A DNA stretch of 64,000 nt, from NCBI GenBank assembly GCA_030583925.1, contig CP129482.1:3534001-3598000 (forward strand), given 5' to 3'. Shown one piece after another: positions 58,060-64,000 of the stretch (its first letter is position 1; the number at the start of each line of letters is the position of its first letter). Both the position numbers and the translations under genes were made by a program. Source of the stretch: Anaerolineales bacterium (GTDB lineage Bacteria > Chloroflexota > Anaerolineae > Anaerolineales > Villigracilaceae). The notes under the pieces are model-generated. The model did not search any database. It was not told the DNA's origin and saw only the letters and a list, made by a program, of their open reading frames with translations.

Positions 58060-58211
58060 TTTCCATCTTTCAAAACTTACCCGACCGGTAGAGAACTGCC
58101 TTCATTGTATGGAACATCAAAGAGAAACTGCCTGGCGCGCCTGCATTTTACATTATATATAATTTAGCGGCAAATATGATTTTTACTCACTCATGCCTTC
58201 GCCTGATTTGC

Positions 58212-58217
58212 TATACT
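58212..58217 (+). promoter_or_regulatory. Candidate -10 box for truncated + strand gene
   Basis: TATACT with an upstream TG (TGCTATACT), 31 nt before the ATG at 58249. Confidence 0.3.
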
Positions 58218-58248
58218 AAAATCGCTATAACGATTTCCCTTTGACATT

Positions 58249-58455
58249 ATGTTTTCGGAACCCGAGCTGCACAAAACTTCTTCGTTCGCCAGCCGATTGG
58301 ATGCGCTTCATTCGCGTTGGGATGTGTTCGCCGTTCGTCTGGTCGCAGTGTTGACGACGGCGACGGGCGCCATCAATGCGCTTTCCGCCACGTTACCCGT
58401 CCTGCAGGAGTTCGCGGATTTTTTGATAGAAGTTCGTAAAGGGATGTGGTTTTGA
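58249..58455 (+). pseudogene. N-terminal fragment, possibly of a phosphatidylglycerol lysyltransferase-like protein
   Basis: A 68-residue reading frame with one membrane helix. DVFAVRLVAVLTTATGAINALSATLP and IEVRKG resemble the start of MprF/DUF2156-type lysyltransferases, which begin with a similar helix and then many more. The last five residues (KGMWF region) and the stop are contributed by the right direct repeat, so the gene is cut off. The family assignment is tentative; the truncation is well supported. Confidence 0.4.
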
Positions 58456-58582
58456 GGTTGAGCATAAATCCCTAGATGACGATGGACGATAGACCATTGA
58501 CCATGTTCTCGTCGTCAATTGTCTATGGTCTATTGTCCGTTTGAATATTCCGCTGGCGCAAAGAAGACCAACACCGTCAACT
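58443..58582. repeat. Right copy of ~140-bp direct repeat flanking dedA segment
   Basis: Holds the functional 3' end of the cupin gene, the same hairpin, and a 9-codon dead copy of the GcvT start (MLNLKTTS). Confidence 0.9.
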
Positions 58583-58859
58583 CTTCCTCGATCGAGTGGA
58601 AACGATGCTCCACGTTTTTCGCTACATAGACGATTGACCCCGCTTTCACATCACGGTCTTCATCGCCAACTTTGATTTTCCCCTTGCCGCCGACAACGTA
58701 ATACACCTCATCCTCCGTGTGCGGACCTTGCGGGTCGGTTCCTCCAGCGGGCAGAACATAAACTCCCATGCTCAAATCTGGAACTTTGAGGAATTCGAGG
58801 TAGAGTTTGTTCGAGTCTTTTTGTTGCTGAATCAGTTGAGTGAGTTCGTGGGTGAGCAT
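58530..58859 (-). CDS. Small cupin-domain protein
   Basis: Single cupin domain, 109 residues from ATG 58859. Motif 1 is about GPHTEDEVYYVVGGKGKIKVG and motif 2 about AGSIVYVAKNVEHRFHS, so metal ligands His, Glu and His are present. Function unknown; may bind a small organic acid or act as a sensor. GGAGG lies 5 nt before the ATG; an in-frame extension to 59027 is unlikely. Its 3' end lies in the right direct repeat and once adjoined the GcvT-like gene. Confidence 0.85.
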   Translation of the reverse strand: MLTHELTQLIQQQKDSNKLYLEFLKVPDLSMGVYVLPAGGTDPQGPHTEDEVYYVVGGKGKIKVGDEDRDVKAGSIVYVAKNVEHRFHSIEEELTVLVFFAPAEYSNGQ

Positions 58860-59248
58860 AATTTCCTCCGACCATGGTCTACAATTACATGCAATTCTAC
58901 CCGCCCGCCGCCGATTCCAAAAACGAGAGATTCCACCGGGGGTGTCAAAAGGGTAAGCGAACGAAGTCGGTGATGCGGGAGAAGTAGTTGGGAAATTGGA
59001 GTTTCTGGCAACCCATCCAATCGTCACGCAATACGATGATTATCATCGGAATTAAATGATTTTATTCCTACTGGTAAATCGCTTCCCGATGCTACACTTG
59101 AACTGATTAATATCCACTGCGATGGCTTGACGCATCATTTCTATTCACCTAGACAAACGCGGACCGGGCGGATTGGGTCTGGCATAAGGGTGAAGAAGGG
59201 TCATCAACGGTGGTAGCCGTTCCGTGCCCAACCTTGGAGGATTCATCC
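58860..59248. other. Gap of 389 bp upstream of the V-ATPase operon
   Basis: No supportable gene, tRNA or repeat is seen. It holds divergent start regions for the cupin gene (minus) and the V-ATPase operon (plus), including the promoter candidate at 59127-59155. Confidence 0.6.
59127..59155 (+). promoter_or_regulatory. Candidate promoter of the V-ATPase operon
   Basis: TTGACG, a 17-nt spacer, TAGACA. The -35 is good and the -10 weak. Leader about 85 nt to the first ATG. Confidence 0.35.
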
Positions 59249-59611
59249 ATGCCCGAACCGTTAACCGAATCGGAACTTTCCCCTCTCGATCAAATCCGAA
59301 TGGCTGAAGCGGAAGTGACGCGTATGCTGATCGCGGCGCGTGAATCGTCTGACCGCATCGTTGCCGAGGCGCGGGGACAAGCCTCCCTGTTGAAAAAAGA
59401 AGCGCGGGAATCCGGCGCCCGGCAGGGACAGTTGCAGCACAAAGAGATCGTGTTGCAAGCCGAAGAAGAGGCGCGGCGGATCATGGAAAAAGCGCAAGAG
59501 GACGCGTCCACGCTGAAGCGGAAGGGGCAAGCCCAAATGGAGAAAGCGATCCGAGAGGCGATGGATGTCGTCCTCGGTCTGCAAGGAGGCGGGCATCCCA
59601 ATGAATCGTGA
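59249..59611 (+). CDS. V-type ATP synthase subunit G/H (peripheral stalk)
   Basis: A 120-residue, almost wholly helical protein. Residues about 15-110 form a coiled coil rich in Ala, Glu, Arg and Lys (IAARESSDRIVAEARGQASL, KEARESGARQGQLQHKE) as in AtpH/NtpF-type stalk subunits. It would pair with subunit E. The ATG at 59249 has GGAGG 8 nt upstream. First gene of the operon; overlaps subunit I by 11 nt. Confidence 0.8.
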   Translation: MPEPLTESELSPLDQIRMAEAEVTRMLIAARESSDRIVAEARGQASLLKKEARESGARQGQLQHKEIVLQAEEEARRIMEKAQEDASTLKRKGQAQMEKAIREAMDVVLGLQGGGHPNES

Positions 59612-61490
59612 AATGATCCCCATCCAAATTGTCGGATTGAAAGCCGACCTGCAGGCGGCGTTGCGCGCGCTGCGCGGGTTGGGCTGTGTGCACATCGAGG
59701 AACTGAGCGAACTGCCGGAGATCTCGGCGCGTCCGCTCGTGCCGGACCAGGAGACAATGCGCAAACAGGAGGAACGTAGCCTGCTGGCGGCGCGCATTGG
59801 CGGCTTGCTCGATGCGCTTGAAAGCGCGCCGTCGAAAACGCTTCCCGCGCCTTCGGAAAATTATCTAAGCGAGGCGCACGCCGGTGTGGAAGAGTTGATG
59901 CCGAAGGTGAAAGCGCTCGCGGCGCAAAAAGAAAAACTGGAGGCAGAACTCGCCTCCCTGCCGCGCTTCGAAGCGACTCTCCGCAAACTACTGCCGATTC
60001 TGCCAGCCTCGGTGCGTGAACCGGGTAACCGTTCGGTTGGAATTTTGGTCAGCCGCGAACACATGGACATCCTCGATGTGGTGAGCAAGCACGTGTTCGA
60101 CCTCACGCAAGGACAAGCCGAAGCGGTCGCGACGGATGTGGATCAGTCCACGCGCGCGATGTTAATCGTGTTCGCCGAAAAATTTACCCAGGAGATCGAA
60201 GCGCTGTTGGGGCGCGAGGATATTTCACGCCTGCGCCTGCCCGCCGAACTGGGCGAAGGCTCGCCGGATGTGGCGTTGGCTGAGTTGTATCGCCGCATGA
60301 ACGCCATCCCCGACCAGATCAAAGAGATTCAACGCGAACTCGCCGCGCTCTCCGCGCAGTGGACGGAGCGTCTCGCCGGTTGGCGCGCGGCATTGCAGGA
60401 TGAGATCGAAGCGTCGTCCGTCCTCCCCAAGTTCGGCGAAACGGATACGACCTTCGTGCTGGCAGGCTGGGTGCCGGCAAACGATCTGGAACGCGTCGAA
60501 ACCGCGTTGCGCGCAAGCGCTGACGGCAACTCCATCCTCGTTCAAAAATTGAAACTGACCCCCGCCTTGAAAAAGCGCGCGCCGGTCATCCTGCAAAACC
60601 CAGCGATCGTGAAACCGTTCGAAAGTCTGGTGAATATGCTCGCTTTGCCGCGCTACGGTCATGTTGACCCCTCGCGCTTGATGGCATTCTTCCTGCCGAT
60701 CTTCTTCGGCATGATCCTTGGGGATGTCGGCTATGGGACCGTCGCGCTGCTCCTCAGCCTCGGCTTGTTGCGCCGGTTCAAAACAGGCATCACGCGCGAC
60801 ATCCTGCTCGTGCTGGCAATGGGCGCGGCGTGGGCGATCGTCTTCGGCTTCCTGTTCGGCGAGGCGTTCGGCACGCTCGGCGAACATTTCGGAATGCACG
60901 CGCTGTGGTTCGACCGCACCAGACCCGAAAATGTGATGAGTCTCTTGCTCATGACCGTCGGCATCGGCGCGGCGCATATCACCCTCGGTCTCCTCATCGG
61001 AGTATGGGAAGCGGTCAAAGACCGGAGCCGCAGTCACCTGCTCGAACGCGGCGGGATGCTGATCGGCTTGATGGGTCTCTTCTTCATCGTGGGCATCCTC
61101 GCCGATTCGCTCCCGCAAGGATTTATGAGCGTCTCCATCGCTCTGGTTGTGGTCGGGGTCGTCATGCTCGGCGCGTCGCTTGGCTCGCTGGGAATTGTGA
61201 TGGGACCCATCGAGTTCATCACCCTGATCGGTAACGTGCTTTCCTATTTGAGGATCGCGGCGATCGGGCTCGCCTCGGTCTTTCTCGCTAAAGTCGCCAA
61301 CGAAATGGCGGGCATGGTCGGCAACGTGATCGTCGGCGCGATCCTTGCCATCCTCATCCACGCGTTGAATCTGGTATTGGGCATGTTCAGCCCCACCATT
61401 CATAGCCTGCGTCTGCATTACGTGGAGTTCTTCCGCAAGTTCTACGAAGGCGGAGGCAGGGCGTACCAGCCGTTCAAGAGCAAGTTGTGA
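59601..61490 (+). CDS. atpI: V-type ATP synthase subunit I
   Basis: Membrane stator subunit (subunit a equivalent) of 629 residues. A cytoplasmic N-terminal domain with coiled-coil arms (about 1-330) precedes about 7-8 helices (about 360-610), with FFLPIFFGMILGDVGYGTVALL (about 369-390), YLRIAAIGLASVFLAKVANEMAG with the conserved arginine that faces the c-ring, and HALNLVLGMFSPTIHSLRLHYVEFF near the C-terminus. Start ATG 59601 overlaps the stop of subunit G/H. Confidence 0.94.
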   Translation: MNREMIPIQIVGLKADLQAALRALRGLGCVHIEELSELPEISARPLVPDQETMRKQEERSLLAARIGGLLDALESAPSKTLPAPSENYLSEAHAGVEELMPKVKALAAQKEKLEAELASLPRFEATLRKLLPILPASVREPGNRSVGILVSREHMDILDVVSKHVFDLTQGQAEAVATDVDQSTRAMLIVFAEKFTQEIEALLGREDISRLRLPAELGEGSPDVALAELYRRMNAIPDQIKEIQRELAALSAQWTERLAGWRAALQDEIEASSVLPKFGETDTTFVLAGWVPANDLERVETALRASADGNSILVQKLKLTPALKKRAPVILQNPAIVKPFESLVNMLALPRYGHVDPSRLMAFFLPIFFGMILGDVGYGTVALLLSLGLLRRFKTGITRDILLVLAMGAAWAIVFGFLFGEAFGTLGEHFGMHALWFDRTRPENVMSLLLMTVGIGAAHITLGLLIGVWEAVKDRSRSHLLERGGMLIGLMGLFFIVGILADSLPQGFMSVSIALVVVGVVMLGASLGSLGIVMGPIEFITLIGNVLSYLRIAAIGLASVFLAKVANEMAGMVGNVIVGAILAILIHALNLVLGMFSPTIHSLRLHYVEFFRKFYEGGGRAYQPFKSKL

Positions 61491-61502
61491 AAAATATCCA
61501 AA

Positions 61503-61545
61503 CCGCAAAACACGCAAAGAACGCCAAGCAGAAGCAAAGATCATT
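61503..61545. repeat. CGCAAAGAACGCCAAG repeat unit
   Basis: Part of the 87-bp gap between subunits I and K. Same family as the repeat inside tlyA; here it lies in an operon gap. Confidence 0.5.
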
Positions 61546-61577
61546 CTTTGTAAATTAAAACGAAAAAGGAGTCAAAC

Positions 61578-61817
61578 ATGGAAATTGACCTCACTGCAAT
61601 TGGAACCGGACTGACTGCCATCGGCGCGGGGCTTGCCATCGGGCTTGCCGCCATCGGCACCGGCTTGGCGCAGGGGCGCATCGGCTCGGCAGGCGCGGGC
61701 GTGGTTGCCGAAAAACCCGAAGCCCTCGGCACGATCATCCTGCTCATCGCCATCCCGGAAACGATGGTGATCCTCGGCTTCGCTGTGGTGGCAATGTTAT
61801 TGCTCCTCGGCGGCTAA
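61578..61817 (+). CDS. atpK: V-type ATP synthase subunit K (c-ring)
   Basis: Rotor-ring proteolipid of 79 residues with two helices. Helix 1 is Gly/Ala-rich (AIGTGLTAIGAGLAIG) and holds Gln32 in GTGLAQGRIGS. Helix 2 has the ion-binding Glu61 followed by Thr62 in IPETMVILGF. The Q..E-S/T set is that of Na+-coupled c-subunits. GGAG precedes the ATG. Confidence 0.93.
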   Translation: MEIDLTAIGTGLTAIGAGLAIGLAAIGTGLAQGRIGSAGAGVVAEKPEALGTIILLIAIPETMVILGFAVVAMLLLLGG

Positions 61818-61818
61818 G

Positions 61819-62439
61819 ATGAGCCTGCCCGCCATCCTCGAAAAGATCCGCGCATCGGGGCAGGAACAATTACACGGCATCGAAGAGCGCGCCCGCTCCA
61901 CGGCGGAAGAAATCCTCACGCAGGCGCAAACAGCCGCCCGTCAGATCGAAGCGGAGGCGCGTGCAGACGCGTCCGCGCCGGGCAGCGCCGAACGCGCCCG
62001 CATCCTGCATCGAGCGCGGATGGATTCCCTGCGCCTCGTCGGCGATGTGAGAGAAGACCTGCTGGACGCCGCGCTCACCAGCGCGGGAGCGCGTCTCGCG
62101 TCGGTTCGGGCTGATTCGACCTACCCCGGCGCGCTCCGCACCCTCATCGAGGAAGCGCTGGAGGAGTTAGCCGCCGAGGCGAAAGACGGGGCGCTGCTCG
62201 AAGCCGACCCGCGCGACAAGACGTTGATCGAAGCCTTCACCGGCGAATCCGCGTGGAAACTTTCGGTGACGTATCCGCTCACATGCTGGGGCGGCGTGAT
62301 CGCCAAAAGCCCGGACGGCAAAGTGGTGGTCATCAACACGCTTGAAAGCCGGTTGGAACGGATCACCTCGTTCCTGCGCGGTCGCCTCGCCGCGTTCTTC
62401 GAGCGCGGACAGACACAAGGGGAAGAGTCGCATGGCTGA
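61819..62439 (+). CDS. atpE: V-type ATP synthase subunit E
   Basis: Peripheral stalk subunit of 206 residues. A long N-terminal coiled coil (about 1-100, ILEKIRASGQEQLHGIEERA) and a globular C-terminal domain (YPLTCWGGVIAKSPDGKVVVINTLESRLER, about 152-181) are standard for subunit E, which holds subunits A and B. The ATG lies one base after the subunit K stop. Overlaps subunit C by 8 nt. Confidence 0.92.
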   Translation: MSLPAILEKIRASGQEQLHGIEERARSTAEEILTQAQTAARQIEAEARADASAPGSAERARILHRARMDSLRLVGDVREDLLDAALTSAGARLASVRADSTYPGALRTLIEEALEELAAEAKDGALLEADPRDKTLIEAFTGESAWKLSVTYPLTCWGGVIAKSPDGKVVVINTLESRLERITSFLRGRLAAFFERGQTQGEESHG

Positions 62440-63508
62440 TTACGATTACGGCAACGCCCGCCTGCGCGTGATGAAATCGCGATTGCTGACGCCGCGCGAG
62501 TTGGAAGCGTTATCCAGCGCGGGGAGCGTGCCGGGGTTGATCGCCGCGTTGACTCGCACGGTTTACCAGAAAACCGTCGAGGCGGCGCTCACCCATTCCA
62601 GCGGAATGCGCTGCATTGACGACGCGTTGAAGAACGATCTGGTCGCCGTCATCGGGAAAGTACGCGGCTTCTACGACGAATCCGCCGGTAAGACGACCGC
62701 GCTCTTCCTGCGAATGTACGATATTCACAATCTCAAAGCCATCTTGCGCGGGCTTTCGCGCAACGCTGAATCGGCGGACATCCTTTCGGTGTTGCTCCCG
62801 GTCGGCGAATTGGATCTGAACCTGCTCAACCAATTGGCGCGTTTGAACGATCCGCGTGAGGCGGTGGACCTGCTCGCGAGCATGAGTTCTCCGTTCGCTC
62901 CTTCGCTGCTCAACGCGCGGGCGGAATTTCCCGGCGCAGGCACGTTCGCGATGGAACTCGCTCTCGACCGCTGGTATTTTTCCGAAGCCGCAAAGATTCT
63001 GAAGAACGAAGCGGAGCATCCCGACGCGTTAGCCGCCGCGCTGACGCTTGAAACCGATATCGCTAACGCGCTCACCGCCCTGCGCTTCGCTCAATCTCCA
63101 GCGGAGCGCGAGCGCCTCTCCGAACAGTTGGGGAGCGGCGAACTGACTCGTTTATTCATCCAGCCGAGCCGCATTCCGATAGAAGCGTTCGAAGGCGCGT
63201 GCCGGCAGGATCAGGTTTCATCGGCAGTGGAGGCGCTTTCCAAAACGACGATCGCGCCCGCGCTGCGCGCCGGGTTGGAAAAATACAACCTCTCGCGCCG
63301 GTTGAGCGATCTGGAACGCGCATTGAAACGCTACCGGTTGCAATGGCTCGCCGGGCAGATCGCACGCGACCCGCTCGGGATCGGCGTGACGCTGGGATAC
63401 GTGGCGTTGAAAGTGAACGAAGTGGGAAACCTGCGCTGGATCGCGCACGGCGTTCACCTCGGCTTGCCGGTCGATTCGATCCGCGCGGAGTTGGAGATCG
63501 TCCAATGA
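62432..63508 (+). CDS. atpC: V-type ATP synthase subunit C
   Basis: Subunit C (d/AC39 type), 358 residues, mainly helical; links the rotor shaft to the c-ring. YDYGNARLRVMKSRLLTP opens the protein, TALFLRMYDIHNLKAILRG (about 89-107) is a conserved segment, and LGYVALKVNEVGNLRWIAHGVHLGLP closes it. ATG 62432 overlaps the end of subunit E by 8 nt; a longer frame start at 62342 is inside that gene. Confidence 0.94.
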   Translation: MADYDYGNARLRVMKSRLLTPRELEALSSAGSVPGLIAALTRTVYQKTVEAALTHSSGMRCIDDALKNDLVAVIGKVRGFYDESAGKTTALFLRMYDIHNLKAILRGLSRNAESADILSVLLPVGELDLNLLNQLARLNDPREAVDLLASMSSPFAPSLLNARAEFPGAGTFAMELALDRWYFSEAAKILKNEAEHPDALAAALTLETDIANALTALRFAQSPAERERLSEQLGSGELTRLFIQPSRIPIEAFEGACRQDQVSSAVEALSKTTIAPALRAGLEKYNLSRRLSDLERALKRYRLQWLAGQIARDPLGIGVTLGYVALKVNEVGNLRWIAHGVHLGLPVDSIRAELEIVQ

Positions 63509-63852
63509 GTCAGTTATTTGTGGTCACGCGTCCCGCGCTTGTGCCGGGCTTTCAACTCGCCGGTGTGGACGCGCACGGCGCGGACGATGTGGAAAGCGCG
63601 CAGGAAATGATCCAAACATGGATTCACGCGGGCGAATCCGGCTTGCTGGCAATTGACGACGGTCTGCTGGCGCGCATGGATGAAGCGTTCATCAAACGGC
63701 TTGATTCTGCCGCGCAGTTGCCGTATATCGCCATCCCCGGTGGGAAACCGCTGGGCGAAGAAGCCTCCCAAAAGGATCGCATCGCCGCGCTCATCCGTCA
63801 GGCGATCGGCGCGCATATCACGTTCAAAGGGAAAGATGAAAACGATGAATGA
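63505..63852 (+). CDS. atpF: V-type ATP synthase subunit F
   Basis: Small central-stalk subunit, 115 residues, with a Rossmann-like N-terminal part ([22 protein letters not shown]) and a C-terminal helix. [10 protein letters not shown] matches the family strand before the tail. The ATG overlaps the subunit C stop by 4 nt (ATGA). It overlaps the start of subunit A by 8 nt. Confidence 0.92.
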   Translation: MSQLFVVTRPALVPGFQLAGVDAHGADDVESAQEMIQTWIHAGESGLLAIDDGLLARMDEAFIKRLDSAAQLPYIAIPGGKPLGEEASQKDRIAALIRQAIGAHITFKGKDENDE

Positions 63853-64000
63853 CACTCAAAGCACAACCGGAAGGATTGTCCGCATTGCCGGACCCGTCGT
63901 ACGCGCGGCTGGGTTGGAAAACATCCGCTTGTATGACGTGGTGCGCGTGGGCGAATTGGGACTCATCGGCGAGGTCATCCGCCTGGCGGACGATTTGACG
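63845..64000 (+). CDS. atpA: V-type ATP synthase subunit A, 5' end only
   Basis: First 52 codons of the catalytic subunit, [21 protein letters not shown] then [19 protein letters not shown]. This N-terminal beta-barrel matches catalytic A subunits. An in-frame ATG at 63836 is an alternative start. Continues past the window. Confidence 0.93.
   Translation, partial: MNDTQSTTGRIVRIAGPVVRAAGLENIRLYDVVRVGELGLIGEVIRLADDLT

Noticed and set aside
58860..59027. N-terminal extension of the cupin
   Set aside because: No family sequence; ATG 58859 has GGAGG at 5 nt.
60225..61544. Long minus-strand frame of 439 codons opposite subunit I
   Set aside because: His/Glu/Asp/Arg-rich shadow of a strongly supported V-ATPase gene; no family match.
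1..64000. tRNA, rRNA, prophage or transposase genes
   Set aside because: None could be recognised on either strand despite the many repeats.

Overview
The window looks like chromosome from a bacterium of the phylum Chloroflexota, most likely class Anaerolineae. The signs are the large 'Chlor_Arch_YYY'/DUF2298 membrane proteins, a bacterial V-type ATPase operon, a glyoxylate shunt, no outer-membrane machinery, and very many short interspersed palindromic and heptad repeats, several of which sit in frame inside protein-coding genes. Family and class are inferred from gene content only; no rRNA or tRNA gene is visible.

Layout. 1-1140: 5' part of an amidohydrolase that runs off the left edge. 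1216-7579 (minus): an origin-type block read rpmH, rnpA, yidD, a beta-propeller lipoprotein, yidC, jag, a pfkB sugar kinase, parA, parB; dnaA is not in the window. 7831-11178: two RCK/TrkA proteins and a KimA-like potassium permease. 11236-14505: a very large sensor kinase. 14542-17440: three PlsC-type acyltransferases and cmk. 17437-31416: an envelope glycosylation block of giant multi-spanning GT39/YYY proteins, a methyltransferase and a GT4 enzyme, with a small DUF952 gene. 31563-38711: a YjdF-like membrane protein, an AT-rich lipoprotein, a CDP-paratose-epimerase-like enzyme, a flippase-like protein, lepA and tlyA. 38759-41252 (plus): DPPR-synthase-like prenyltransferase, mevalonate kinase, CPBP protease. 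41295-42141: a KamB/NpmA-like 16S rRNA A1408 methyltransferase behind a structured leader. 42179-47453: CoA-binding protein, cNMP-sensing histidine kinase, BrnT/BrnA toxin-antitoxin, a receiver-thioredoxin-reductase fusion, a VOC dioxygenase. 47542-50434: aceA and aceB. 50526-58859: FAD dehydrogenases, an S66 peptidase, a metallopeptidase lipoprotein, a GcvT-like protein, DedA and a cupin. 59249-64000 (plus): V-ATPase genes G/H, I, K, E, C, F and the start of A.

Main points. (1) The A1408 methyltransferase has a perfect 12-bp hairpin burying its Shine-Dalgarno sequence and a possible leaderless 10-codon leader peptide, an arrangement like drug-inducible resistance attenuators. (2) A 938-bp segment carrying dedA and a truncated gene lies between two ~140-bp direct repeats and splits an ancestral cupin-gcvT pair. 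(3) At least six genes have a TATAAT-like box exactly 6 nt before the ATG, which implies leaderless mRNAs; one 47-bp divergent intergenic region does this on both strands. (4) Many repeat families have invaded coding sequence in frame (amidohydrolase, mevalonate kinase, tlyA, an FAD dehydrogenase, three membrane glycosyltransferase-type proteins). (5) BrnT/BrnA sits between a histidine kinase and a receiver-TrxR fusion that look like functional partners.
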